26,622 nt of DNA from CAZJOD01 sp964547525 (GTDB lineage Bacteria; Bacillota; Clostridia; JAAYHZ01): contig CAZJOD010000036.1 in the NCBI GenBank assembly GCA_964547525.1, positions 1 through 26,622 on the forward strand, written 5' to 3'. Positions 1 to 7,002 of this stretch are shown here, piece by piece. A program made the position numbers and the translations under genes. Positions within the stretch are counted from its first letter, which is position 1. Each line of letters starts with the position of its first letter. The notes under the pieces are model-generated. The model had not been told where the DNA came from, made no database searches, and saw nothing but the letters and a program-made list of their open reading frames with translations.

Positions 1-4
1 TTCT

Positions 5-62
5 AAAAACGAAGGCAAAAAAATCATCTCCATAGAAGTGATTTTTTTAGCCTTCGTTTTTT
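5..62. terminator. Strong symmetric Rho-independent terminator hairpin
   Basis: A nearly perfect inverted repeat pairs 5-26 with 39-60 around a 12-nt loop. It carries a GAAGGC/GCCTTC core, an A-run on one side and a T-run on the other, so it could stop transcription in both directions. It lies about 170 nt beyond the stop of the minus-strand gene ending at 233, and any plus-strand gene it serves would lie outside the window. The rest of 63-232 is AT-rich, with nothing else I can recognise. Confidence 0.8.
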
Positions 63-232
63 ATGTAATAGATTTAGAACCGGGATGTATGCTTATGCTA
101 ATTGTTGCATTCTAACAATTATTTTTACCTTTTTCGATACTCAAACCAATTTATTATATATGGTTAATTGTACCGAATCAGGATAGCATTTATTTTTATA
201 TCCTGTAAAACCATATAACTCATACCGTAAAT

Positions 233-1102
233 TTAATTTGGCTGTGGGGTTAATAACAGACCTGTAACATCATATATATGACAGTTAGGACAATCATGAC
301 ACATTTCTATCTTTTCTGAGAATATTTCTTTTAATATACCAACAGTTTGAACTGTCATTAAATTATCCTTGTCATGTATTATAATTTTTTTAGGTAAAAG
401 TGACATCAGCATACCTATTAATATATCTTCCGCTTCTTTACGTAGTGTAATATGTTCTGTAATCGCTGTATTTTCATGTAAGAAATATCGGTTACCCAAC
501 TCATCATATAACATATAACCCGAGTCGGGTGATGTTATTATGTGGGTTGTATCCGTACGACTTTCTTGCATATCTACAAAATATGCAAGCATTCTCATAA
601 ATTCTTTATGTTCTTTTTCACTTAGGAAGTCATCTAATGCTTCCTCTACTATTTTTCGTAAGAAAAATATATACTCTTTCAGCCTAAAGACTATAAAACC
701 TTCTATGTTAAAAATATTTTGTGTTCTTAACAAATCTAATATTTTTACATATGCCGATTTTTTAGAATCTTCGATTTGCTTATCATAATCGGATATCTTA
801 TTTTTTGTTTTATTAAATATATCGTATCTTTCGGAATAATCATAAAAATCACTTAAATTCCCAATAAGACCTCCGATTATTTCAGGTTCATAAATACTAA
901 AAATATATTGAACCAATATATTAGATAAAATGTCTATATTTTCATTTTGCATATCTTCATATATCACATATTCATCTTGATTTTGATTATTTCTGTCTAT
1001 ATAAATACCGGGTTGTTCACGCTCCGCTTTTTGAAACTCAATAAGTATATATCTGAAAAGGAACATTCCATAAGGTCCGGCATTAATATATATACGCCTC
1101 AT
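233..1102 (-). CDS. Uncharacterised 289-aa cytoplasmic protein with C-terminal CxxCxxCH motif
   Basis: I do not recognise this family. The ATG at 1102 has a GGAAGGA ribosome binding site about 9 nt upstream. The protein is rich in Ile, Tyr, Asp and Glu, has no signal peptide or clear membrane segment, and looks mostly helical up to residue 180. The N-terminus MRRIYINAGPYGMFLFRYI and the C-terminal Cys268-His-Asp-Cys271-Pro-Asn-Cys274-His275 motif are its most distinctive parts, and the latter could bind a metal. It stands alone: the next genes upstream are on the other strand beyond 1500. The nearest downstream terminator is the hairpin at 5-62. The frame is long, starts with a good ribosome binding site and shows constrained composition, so I am confident it is a real gene, but I assign no function. 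Confidence 0.8.
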   Translation of the reverse strand: MRRIYINAGPYGMFLFRYILIEFQKAEREQPGIYIDRNNQNQDEYVIYEDMQNENIDILSNILVQYIFSIYEPEIIGGLIGNLSDFYDYSERYDIFNKTKNKISDYDKQIEDSKKSAYVKILDLLRTQNIFNIEGFIVFRLKEYIFFLRKIVEEALDDFLSEKEHKEFMRMLAYFVDMQESRTDTTHIITSPDSGYMLYDELGNRYFLHENTAITEHITLRKEAEDILIGMLMSLLPKKIIIHDKDNLMTVQTVGILKEIFSEKIEMCHDCPNCHIYDVTGLLLTPQPN

Positions 1103-1359
1103 TTATTCACATCCTTCCGCATTTTATTATCCCGGTTATTGATTAAAACTATACAATGGTACGCACATTAGTATATGTATGTCATGTTAATTTGTTTCCC
1201 TTTGAATAAATTGATATGTTTTAATCAAAATAATCACAATTAGAGAAATTATACATATTATGTTATTGGCATTAATGCGATCGACTATCAATGTTACATT
1301 AAGATCGAATTAGATATATAGATCATGCGTTCGTTTTGTACATTGAGAGTTGTTTATAT
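1103..1359. other. AT-rich intergenic region ending at an orphan terminator
   Basis: No open frame with a convincing ribosome binding site is visible here on either strand. The minus-strand start of the 289-aa gene must have its promoter here; a GATAAT-like -10 lies near 1122-1127 but its -35 is weak. The stretch leads into a plus-oriented terminator at 1361 although no plus-strand gene precedes it, so a short untranslated transcript is possible but not shown. Confidence 0.4.
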
Positions 1360-1360
1360 A

Positions 1361-1388
1361 AAAGGGCTTTTAAAGCCCTTTTTTTTCG
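1361..1388 (+). terminator. Rho-independent terminator with no visible upstream gene
   Basis: AAAGGGCTTT pairs with AAAGCCCTTT around a minimal loop, followed by a run of eight T. Orientation is plus. No plus-strand coding sequence lies between the window start and this hairpin, so it may end a small RNA starting between 1103 and 1340, or act as an insulator before the DUF378 gene. Confidence 0.75.
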
Positions 1389-1401
1389 TTTTTTATCATT
1401 T

Positions 1402-1430
1402 TTGGAACGAATAAAAAGTATTTTTTATAT
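1402..1430 (+). promoter_or_regulatory. Candidate sigma-A promoter of the DUF378 gene
   Basis: TTGGAA (1402-1407) and TTATAT (1425-1430) are separated by exactly 17 nt, about 70 nt before the DUF378 start codon. The match is moderate and the region is AT-rich, so chance is possible. Confidence 0.35.
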
Positions 1431-1502
1431 TGATTTGGTTAAAATATAAACAGAAATGAGCAATTTGAATTGCAAAAATACGTTTTAAAGGAGATTTGTA
1501 AT

Positions 1503-1721
1503 ATGAGTAGAACGCCTTTAGATAGAGTCGCATTGGTTTTCGTGATCCTTGGAGCCATAAACTGGCTGCTTGTGGGATTGTTTCAATTTGACCTCGTTGC
1601 GGCGGTATTCGGACAGGCATCGTTTGTCAGCAACGCCATATACACCATTATAGGTATCGCCGGACTTTATTCTATAAGCTTATTATTCAGAGATGAGACT
1701 GTGGAAGTACACGATCGATGA
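1503..1721 (+). CDS. DUF378 family small membrane protein
   Basis: This 72-aa protein has two hydrophobic segments at about residues 8-28 and 41-61, linked by a short polar loop. The sequence LDRVALVFVILGAINWLLVG near the N-terminus is characteristic of the DUF378 (YuzA-like) family, whose length is usually 65-80 aa and whose role is unknown. The start is the ATG at 1503, preceded by AAAGGAG with a 9-nt spacer; an in-frame ATG at 1470 lacks a ribosome binding site and would add residues unlike the family. The short acidic tail ends in EVHDR. The stop overlaps by ATGA the start of a 53-codon frame, suggesting translational coupling. A terminator precedes the gene at 1361, so it probably has its own promoter. 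Confidence 0.9.
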   Translation: MSRTPLDRVALVFVILGAINWLLVGLFQFDLVAAVFGQASFVSNAIYTIIGIAGLYSISLLFRDETVEVHDR

Positions 1722-1879
1722 AAAGCAGGCAACCTTTTGAAAAGCATCAAGAAACGATCCATACAGAACAAAATATTTCCACCGCTCATGAAAGAAATAA
1801 TACATCCGCACAAATGTTGATGCAGGATATGAACAAAACTGATTATAAAATTTATAATACTTCCAAAAAAGTAAAATGA
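1718..1879 (+). CDS. Possible 53-aa hydrophilic protein coupled to the DUF378 gene
   Basis: An ATG at 1718 overlaps the DUF378 stop in an ATGA junction and opens a 53-codon frame ending at 1879. The product begins MKSRQPFEKHQETIHTEQN and is very polar (rich in Lys, Gln, Asn, Thr), with no membrane segment. Only a weak GGAAG lies upstream, as is usual for coupled starts. The terminator at 1943 follows about 64 nt later, consistent with a two-gene transcript. I recognise no family; it could be a spurious frame, and conservation in relatives would decide. Confidence 0.4.
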   Translation: MKSRQPFEKHQETIHTEQNISTAHERNNTSAQMLMQDMNKTDYKIYNTSKKVK

Positions 1880-1942
1880 ACAGTGGTTAAAAGACCTTTC
1901 ATTTCAGGCTTCGTCAAAAAGGACGATTCCTGTCTACACAGC

Positions 1943-1986
1943 AAATAACAGGAGACTTGAATCTTAAATCTCCTGTTATTTTTTGA
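1943..1986. terminator. Bidirectional terminator between convergent genes
   Basis: AAATAACAGGAGA (1943-1955) pairs perfectly with TCTCCTGTTATTT (1969-1981) around a 13-nt loop, followed by more T. The A/T arms give a U-tract in both directions, so it can end the plus-strand DUF378 transcript and the minus-strand SIS-domain gene ending at 2015. Confidence 0.85.
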
Positions 1987-2014
1987 TACCGTTTAATTTT
2001 AATTATTAAATATT

Positions 2015-3049
2015 TTATACCGTAATTGTAACTTTATTTAAATCTCTAGGTTTATCAGGATTTAACCTTTTGGACAACGATAATTTACATGCAAACATTT
2101 GTGCAAACGCCGCACATAAAAATGGAGCCACCGATACGTGACATTTCGGTATTTTAAAACTTTCTGCACCTTTATTTAATGAATCTTGATCATTACTTAC
2201 AACAATAACTTCTAAATTTTTATCAGCCAGTTTGTCCAACATGTTGTTTGCATCACCAAGCAAAGGCCCTTCTGTCGCATACATAATCACCGGGATCTGT
2301 GGTGTTAGCATTGCAAACGGTCCGTGATAGAAATCCGATACCGCATATGCTTTGGCACGAATATATGTGGTTTCTTGTATTTTAAGACCCGATTCCAATG
2401 CGATGGCATAATTAAATCCTCTGGCTAAAATAAAAAACTCCTGTGCATATGTGTATCTATTAACAAATCCGTTAATTTTCTCATGATCGTCTAAAGTTGT
2501 TTTTATAAGATCGGGAACCTTCTTCAACTCGTCAAATACTGCGTTACTTTCGCTTAACGCCCCTGCCAGCATACCCAAAATCATCATTTGTGCAGTAAAA
2601 GTTTTAGTTGCCGCCACACTTTTTTCCGGACCGGCATTACACCATAAATGGAAGTTTGCTTCCTTTGCTATGGGTGAATCCACATAATTAGTTATCCCTA
2701 CCGTTACCGCTCCCTTTTTATTAGCAGCTTTTAATACCGATAAAACGTCTTTAGCTTCTCCGGATTGGGAAATTCCAATAACCATACCTGATGAAAAATT
2801 GATATCGGCTCCATACATTGATGTAACTGACGGCGCCGCAAGACCCACAGGAATACCCGCATATGTTTCCATCATATATTTACCGTAAATACCGGCATGA
2901 TCGGATGTTCCTCTGGCAGCGATAACACCGTATCGAATGTTTTGGCTTTTTACCGTATCGGCGATTTTTAAAACGGTATCGTAATTTTCATCGAAGCAAT
3001 TCTTTAAAACCGCAGGCTGCTCCATGATTTCTTTCCACATTAAAGTCAT
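2015..3049 (-). CDS. SIS-domain aminosugar-phosphate isomerase/deaminase (NagB-II/AgaS-like)
   Basis: The 344-aa protein corresponds to the isomerase half of GlmS without the N-terminal glutaminase domain. Two SIS domains are visible. The first holds ARGTSDHA (45-52), SQSGEAKD (94-101) and EKSVAATKTFTAQ (142-154), which in the family bind the sugar phosphate; the second ends with NPDKPRDLNKVT. That ending resembles stand-alone SIS deaminases such as NagB-II and AgaS more than GlmS. The likely reaction is deamination or isomerisation of glucosamine-6-phosphate or a related aminosugar phosphate in the cytoplasm; substrate is inference. The ATG at 3049 has AGGAG 7 nt upstream. The gene appears monocistronic, followed by the terminator at 1943. 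Glucosamine synthesis is less likely because no glutaminase is present. Confidence 0.88.
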   Translation of the reverse strand: MTLMWKEIMEQPAVLKNCFDENYDTVLKIADTVKSQNIRYGVIAARGTSDHAGIYGKYMMETYAGIPVGLAAPSVTSMYGADINFSSGMVIGISQSGEAKDVLSVLKAANKKGAVTVGITNYVDSPIAKEANFHLWCNAGPEKSVAATKTFTAQMMILGMLAGALSESNAVFDELKKVPDLIKTTLDDHEKINGFVNRYTYAQEFFILARGFNYAIALESGLKIQETTYIRAKAYAVSDFYHGPFAMLTPQIPVIMYATEGPLLGDANNMLDKLADKNLEVIVVSNDQDSLNKGAESFKIPKCHVSVAPFLCAAFAQMFACKLSLSKRLNPDKPRDLNKVTITV

Positions 3050-3080
3050 TTTTTACTCCTAACCGGGCGAAAAAACCCAT

Positions 3081-3119
3081 TCAAATTATCCGGGAAAACC
3101 GATGATTATCTGTTTGCAT
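3081..3119 (-). CDS. Possible 12-aa leader peptide upstream of the SIS gene
   Basis: On the minus strand AAGGTG (3125-3130) lies 5 nt before an ATG at 3119, opening a 12-codon frame MQTDNHRFSRII that stops at 3081, about 30 nt before the start of the SIS-domain gene. Spacing and ribosome binding site are those of a real start, but so short a frame can occur by chance. If translated it could couple to or attenuate the downstream gene. Confidence 0.25.
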   Translation of the reverse strand: MQTDNHRFSRII

Positions 3120-3188
3120 GTAATCACCTTCAATATAAGTGTTGCCTAATACTAGAAAATCCAACATATATAAATAAATAACCAGTAA

Positions 3189-3341
3189 CATTTCACTGCA
3201 ATAACTCACTTACTGTGAACCATAAAAAATACCTTTGCGTATAAATAAGCAATTATTTATTGGTGAAATAACCATATCCCGGTATATAAACATAATATAT
3301 TTTCTATATATAATAAAGAATTACACTTTTGCAATATGATT
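3189..3341 (+). mobile_element. MITE-like element copy A (degenerate)
   Basis: Positions 3190-3221 are identical over 32 nt to 6000-6031, the left end of copy C, including TTTCACTGCAATAACTCAC. The other end is poorly kept: CTTTTGCAATATGATT near 3326-3341 resembles the family's right end. No protein is encoded and no target duplication is evident. It sits in the upstream region of the SIS gene. The outer limit at 3341 is uncertain. Confidence 0.55.
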
Positions 3342-3349
3342 AATTTAGT

Positions 3350-3416
3350 AAAAAGGCTGATAAAACTCGTTATAAAAGAATTCTCGTGAATTCACAAAAG
3401 TAATTATCAGCCGGTT
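3350..3416 (-). terminator. Terminator of the ferredoxin gene
   Basis: GGCTGATAA (3355-3363) pairs with TTATCAGCC (3404-3412); between them GAATTC repeats can extend the fold. Read on the minus strand the hairpin is followed by TTTTTA, about 40 nt past the ferredoxin stop codon. Confidence 0.7.
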
Positions 3417-3453
3417 TTAATTTTCTAATGGTTATGTACCGATTATCAATCGA

Positions 3454-3627
3454 TTATTCCATTTCTTCCGGTGCGTCCACCGGGCAAACATCCGCACATG
3501 ATCCGCAATCTATGCACGCATCAGCGTCTATTACATATATTCCGTCACCTTCACTTATGCAAGAAACCGGACATTCCGATTCACAAGCACCACAACTAAT
3601 ACAAGTATCTTTAATAAAATAAGCCAT
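3454..3627 (-). CDS. 2[4Fe-4S] ferredoxin, 57 aa
   Basis: The minus strand encodes a complete small ferredoxin with two classic cluster motifs: Cys9-x2-Cys12-x2-Cys15-x3-Cys19-Pro and Cys38-x2-Cys41-x2-Cys44-x3-Cys48-Pro. This is the clostridial type that carries low-potential electrons between oxidoreductases in the cytoplasm; typical length is 55-62 aa. The N-terminus MAYFIKDTCISCGACESECP is canonical, and the acidic tail PEEME is usual. The ATG at 3627 has GGAGG 8 nt upstream. The gene is flanked by its own terminator (3350-3416) and by an AT-rich promoter region, so it is monocistronic. A longer open frame covers the same bases on the plus strand but is only its antisense shadow. The partner enzyme is not in the window. 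Confidence 0.96.
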   Translation of the reverse strand: MAYFIKDTCISCGACESECPVSCISEGDGIYVIDADACIDCGSCADVCPVDAPEEME

Positions 3628-3769
3628 ATGTTATACCTCCGCTATTTATTCGTTTTACGGTAATTAACGTTTATTGTATTGTGTATACAATCTTATATAA
3701 TATAATACGCCTATACCGATATATATTTTACCACTAAAATCATAAAAAGCAAATATAAAATCATAAAAA
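3628..3769. other. Ferredoxin promoter region with short AT-rich direct repeats
   Basis: An imperfect palindrome ATTGTGTATACAAT near 3679-3692 and TATAAT-like hexamers up to 3710 are candidate promoter parts for the ferredoxin. AAAATCATAAAAAG occurs at 3736-3749 and 3757-3770, and the same motif recurs after the mobile element at 3887-3899, which suggests a small tandem repeat existed before the element was inserted. Confidence 0.35.
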
Positions 3770-3891
3770 GATTCTGCTGCAAAAACCCGATTTTATGCAA
3801 TAAACGAACGAACATTGAACCGGAGTTGTAAAACCAAAATCGTGTTGATTTCTACACCGGTTCACAAGTAAGTGATTATTATATTGAAATC
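3770..3891 (-). mobile_element. MITE-like element copy B, 122 bp, with 6-7 bp flanking repeat
   Basis: One end reads GATTCTGCTGCAAAAAC; the opposite end, read inward on the other strand, is GATTTCAATATAATAATCAC. Inside, TTGAACCGGAGTTG (3820-3833) and CCGGTTCACAAG (3858-3869) form a second inverted pair, so the whole element is an imperfect palindrome. ATAAAAA immediately flanks both sides (3763-3769 and 3892-3898), consistent with a target duplication of 6-7 bp, although the flank was already repetitive. No coding capacity. It lies between the ferredoxin promoter and the secreted-protein gene's 3' end. Confidence 0.7.
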
Positions 3892-3987
3892 ATAAAAAGC
3901 ATTTTATAAATCATCTGCAAAAATAATAGTTTTTTATTATATTAATACACTTAAATGCTTTTAATGACTGTTTTTGAAGGTTAGTCA

Positions 3988-5625
3988 TTATTTTATTGAG
4001 AAACGTATTATAAGTCCGTCTTGCTCCAAACAGAATTTATGCAAGATTAATTCTTCAACAAGAAAAAATCGTGATACATCATTATAATCAGCTGAAAATT
4101 CCAATCTTTCCCCTATTATTCGAGACATTACACTTTCCGGTATTTGCTGATCGGCAGGTTTTATAACCGGATTATAAACCAATAATATAACTGTAGATTC
4201 ACTTGAATCTAAAGAAAACTCCGCTTGTATTTCAATAGGGATATTCCATATCATAAAAACGATTTTTATTGTACGGCCGATCATATCTAAAGAGAAATCA
4301 GATATTATCGGTGAATCTTCATTTATTAAAAATTTTAAGTCCTCGGTTATATCCGATCTGTTAATTAAGGAGTTTATACCCGATTGAATTAAACTTGCAT
4401 TTATATACTCCGCAACCGATTCATTTAAATCGGATATAGGTACAAAATACTCAAAATATGCATTTTCATCTTTTACACCCGGCCCTAGTAAAAACTCCAG
4501 CTGTTCTATCTTAAGGGGTTCCCGATTTAACATATCCAAAGATATGTTTATAACAATCTCGCTATTCTCTATATAAATATTTTTAACCGAAATAAATGAG
4601 GGGATTCCCGCTTTTATTAAATCGAATCTGATTTCTTTAGTAAAGTCGGTTAAAATGTTTTTTATCACCGAAGGTAGTTGCCGGCCTTCCAAATACATCT
4701 CCCCCATGTCTATCCCGACTATGTTATCTAAACAGAAAATTTCAAACTCCGCTTGTACCTCAATAGGATAACCCATATAACTTAACAATGCTCCTATTAA
4801 TTTATCCTTTAAAGAAATCTTTACATCGGATATACTTAAACCTTCTTGAATAACCGTATCGCCGGATTCAATATATTTTTGCAATTGCTCATTAAAAATT
4901 CGGTTAACAGTTTCCTCGTTTATATAAAATTTTATATCCTTTAAAGAAGACAAATCAACAGTATCAGAAATTCTTTTATCTTTTAACAATTCGATACGGC
5001 TTCCGGGTATAAAATTTTTCAAAGTATTTACAAATATTTCTTCGGAAATAGACATACAAATAACACAGTTACCTTCAGTTAAGTTTATCTTTTCGAGCTT
5101 TGCGAATGAACTGACATCATTCATCTGTTCATAACTCATTTTATACGGAAGGATATCTTTTGTTATTACTCTAGTTATAAATTTCGGCAATCGTATTCCA
5201 ATTATCCTAATATCCGGGTCTCCGAAGGATATGTAATCATCCGATTCCGTATCAAGAACAATCGACAAATCGCACCCTATACGAAATTTTCCCAATCTCA
5301 TCGATATATTTAAAGTACGTTTATTAATATTAAACTTTGCAGATCTATAATACATATTATCCGGGAGTATTTCCGGGTGGCTATCCAAGTACCCGGAAAA
5401 AAATTTATCGATTAATATTTCATTTATTTCTTTCTCGCTTACCGATATATTTATTTGATTCCATTTTTCAAATTGTACCTTTTCACCTTGACTAATTTCT
5501 ATCATTAATTCATCGGTAATAACATCCTTAAATTCGAACATGTTTTGAGCTTCCACACCGGAGGGCATAGTTATGCCTATCACCGTTACTATAATAGCTA
5601 AAACACTCGATATGATTTTCCTCAT
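3988..5625 (-). CDS. Secreted protein with three related beta-rich units, unknown function
   Basis: The 545-aa product starts with a signal peptide: MRK, a hydrophobic core at about 4-20 and a likely cleavage after VEA26. The rest lacks membrane segments. Three units of about 135-150 residues can be seen at roughly 57-195, 233-365 and 397-540. Units 2 and 3 share a helix such as EETVNRIFNEQL or LNESVAEYINASL, a SISDVKI or ISDFSLD strand, and PIEVQAEF (287-294) or PIEIQAEF (463-470); unit 1 has the weaker LGKFRIGCDLSIVL. Alternating helix and long amphipathic strands suggest a lipid- or ligand-binding fold of the TULIP/SMP or DUF2140 sort, but this is inference. GGAGGAG precedes the ATG at 5625 by 5 nt. 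It is monocistronic and no cell-wall anchor is seen. Confidence 0.82.
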   Translation of the reverse strand: MRKIISSVLAIIVTVIGITMPSGVEAQNMFEFKDVITDELMIEISQGEKVQFEKWNQINISVSEKEINEILIDKFFSGYLDSHPEILPDNMYYRSAKFNINKRTLNISMRLGKFRIGCDLSIVLDTESDDYISFGDPDIRIIGIRLPKFITRVITKDILPYKMSYEQMNDVSSFAKLEKINLTEGNCVICMSISEEIFVNTLKNFIPGSRIELLKDKRISDTVDLSSLKDIKFYINEETVNRIFNEQLQKYIESGDTVIQEGLSISDVKISLKDKLIGALLSYMGYPIEVQAEFEIFCLDNIVGIDMGEMYLEGRQLPSVIKNILTDFTKEIRFDLIKAGIPSFISVKNIYIENSEIVINISLDMLNREPLKIEQLEFLLGPGVKDENAYFEYFVPISDLNESVAEYINASLIQSGINSLINRSDITEDLKFLINEDSPIISDFSLDMIGRTIKIVFMIWNIPIEIQAEFSLDSSESTVILLVYNPVIKPADQQIPESVMSRIIGERLEFSADYNDVSRFFLVEELILHKFCLEQDGLIIRFSIK

Positions 5626-5998
5626 GCCGGCTCCTCCGTAATGTACACCTTTAAGTATATTATACTCAAAATTTTACTTGCAAATACTTGTTTTGTTATC
5701 ATTATTTTACATAATGCAATGGCAACCATTTATATTGTAACATAAACTTCCCTGTTAGGCTAACATGACGGAAATTATTTTATCTATAATTTACATTTAA
5801 CATATAACATATGATATAATAAATTTATTAATTTACTAAGCACATAACGGTATTAACCTTTCATTAATTACCTCCAAAATCAAGAGAGCGGCCATTAATA
5901 AAGGCCGCTTCTCTGTTTTATAATTAAAAAAATGGGTCTTTATCATTACGGTATTATACTATAGATTTTTTTTAGAATATTAGATATAATATAAATAT
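5626..5998. other. Long intergenic region with promoter and hairpin
   Basis: A TATAAT at about 5655-5660 on the minus strand is the best -10 candidate for the secreted-protein gene, with TTGCAA a little too close or, for the next hexamer, 17 nt away. GAGAGCGGCC (5884-5893) pairs with GGCCGCTTCTC (5903-5913) in a strong hairpin followed on the plus strand by GTTTTAT, resembling a terminator for which no upstream plus-strand gene is visible. Nothing else is recognised. Confidence 0.45.
5883..5920 (+). terminator. Terminator-like GC-rich hairpin without an obvious upstream gene
   Basis: AGAGAGCGGCC pairs with GGCCGCTTCTCT around a 9-nt loop, followed by GTTTTATAATT. The U-tract is moderate on the plus side and poor on the minus side. 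The plus-strand region 5626-5880 holds no gene I can support. Confidence 0.5.
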
Positions 5999-6201
5999 GA
6001 TTTCACTGCAATAACTCACTTACTGTGAACCGGCGATGAAATTAAAAACGGTTTAGCTTGGATTTTCGATCTCGCGGTATACCGTATTATGTTACCGATA
6101 CCGCTTAGTTATTGAAAATACCTTCCTCTTCACCAATTGATTTTACAACTCCGATTCAATGTTCGTTTATTTCAATAAAATAAAGTTTTTGCAGTAGAAT
6201 C
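5999..6201 (+). mobile_element. MITE-like element copy C, 203 bp, with 6-bp target duplication
   Basis: This is the best-preserved and longest copy. The left end is GATTTCACTGCAATAACTC and the right end, read on the other strand, is GATTCTACTGCAAAAACTT, forming imperfect terminal inverted repeats. AAATAT occurs directly on both sides (5993-5998 and 6202-6207), a perfect 6-bp duplication. CAACTCCGATTCAATGTTCG (6151-6170) is shared with copies B and D. The interior has no open frame. It lies just upstream of the hpf promoter region and could affect its expression. Confidence 0.78.
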
Positions 6202-6228
6202 AAATATAAAATAATTCATAAATTGTTA

Positions 6229-6257
6229 TTATTTTATTCAAAAAAGGTTAATATAAT
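6229..6257 (+). promoter_or_regulatory. Candidate hpf promoter
   Basis: TATAAT (6252-6257) lies 36 nt before the hpf start codon. The hexamer 17 nt upstream is TTATTT, a weak -35. The -10 is perfect but the region is very AT-rich. Confidence 0.35.
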
Positions 6258-6292
6258 ATTAACTGATAACATTACGAAAGGGGACTGTTAAC

Positions 6293-6838
6293 ATGAGATT
6301 TAATTACACCAAAAAAAATGTTGAATTAAGTCAATCGGTCAGAGAAAATGTAGAGAAGAAACTTTCAAAGCTTGAAAAATTCTTTAAAGACGATACTGAG
6401 ATACATATTACTGTATCAAAAATCAGATCCCAAATCAATCTTGAAGTAACCATTCCCTACAGAGACATCATTTTTAGGGCTGAAACTCTGGAGCATGATG
6501 TACTTACCGCCATTGACAGAGCATCGGACATTTTAGTGAGGCAAATAAGAAGAAACAAAACCAGACTGGAAAAACGTCTCCATGAAGCTTCATTTGCCGT
6601 AAACACTCTACCGGTTACAGTTAACGGAGAAATGGAAGCAGTTGATGAGGAAGTGGAATTTAGGGTTGTAAAGAGCAAAAAGTTCGCTATCAAACCTATG
6701 TCTGTGGAAGAAGCCATACTTCAAATGAATTTGCTTGGACACCAATTTTTTATGTTTAAAAACGCCGAAACCAATCAAGCAAATGTGGTATATGTGAGAA
6801 AGGATAGGAATTACGGTTTAATCGAACCTGAAATATAA
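6293..6838 (+). CDS. hpf: Long-form ribosome hibernation promoting factor
   Basis: The 181-aa protein matches long HPF (YvyD/RaiA family), which pairs 70S ribosomes into inactive 100S dimers under starvation or stationary phase. The N-terminal S30AE domain (about 1-100) shows MRFNYTKKNVELSQSVRENV and the basic helix RASDILVRQIRRNKTRLEKR that contacts the decoding region. A linker at about 100-122 leads to the C-terminal dimerisation domain (about 123-181) with VVKSKKFAIKPMSVEEAI and the FMFKNAETNQANVVYVRKD core. Length is typical of Bacillota. AAAGGGGA lies 8 nt before the ATG at 6293. It is monocistronic, ending at a strong terminator. A mobile-element copy lies directly upstream. Confidence 0.97.
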   Translation: MRFNYTKKNVELSQSVRENVEKKLSKLEKFFKDDTEIHITVSKIRSQINLEVTIPYRDIIFRAETLEHDVLTAIDRASDILVRQIRRNKTRLEKRLHEASFAVNTLPVTVNGEMEAVDEEVEFRVVKSKKFAIKPMSVEEAILQMNLLGHQFFMFKNAETNQANVVYVRKDRNYGLIEPEI

Positions 6839-6853
6839 TCATAAGTAGAGTTT

Positions 6854-6882
6854 GAGGGCTGTCATTACTGACAGCCCTTTTA
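6854..6882 (+). terminator. hpf terminator
   Basis: AGGGCTGTCA pairs with TGACAGCCCT around a 4-nt loop, followed by TTTT, 16 nt after the hpf stop codon. Confidence 0.88.
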
Positions 6883-7002
6883 AAATGTAAATTAATTCCA
6901 CTATGATAACTAATTTTGCTACAAAAAGCAATAAAAATTCGCGTTGTAATATCTATAAACGGAACTCCCTGAGTATTGAGCACCTCGATGTTAGTTCGTT
7001 AC

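Noticed and set aside
3428..3622. 64-codon plus-strand frame at the ferredoxin locus
   Set aside because: It is the antisense shadow of the 57-aa ferredoxin, whose eight cluster cysteines are perfectly spaced on the minus strand.
3736..3900. Three copies of ATCATAAAAAG as a possible CRISPR-like array
   Set aside because: The unit is short and AT-only, the spacers are unequal (one is the mobile element), and no cas genes are present.
5853..5864. Three-codon frame (Met-Lys-Gly) on the minus strand with a perfect GGAGG site
   Set aside because: The ribosome binding site and spacing are good but the frame is too short to support as a gene; there is no sign of transcription and GGAGG is expected by chance at this rate.
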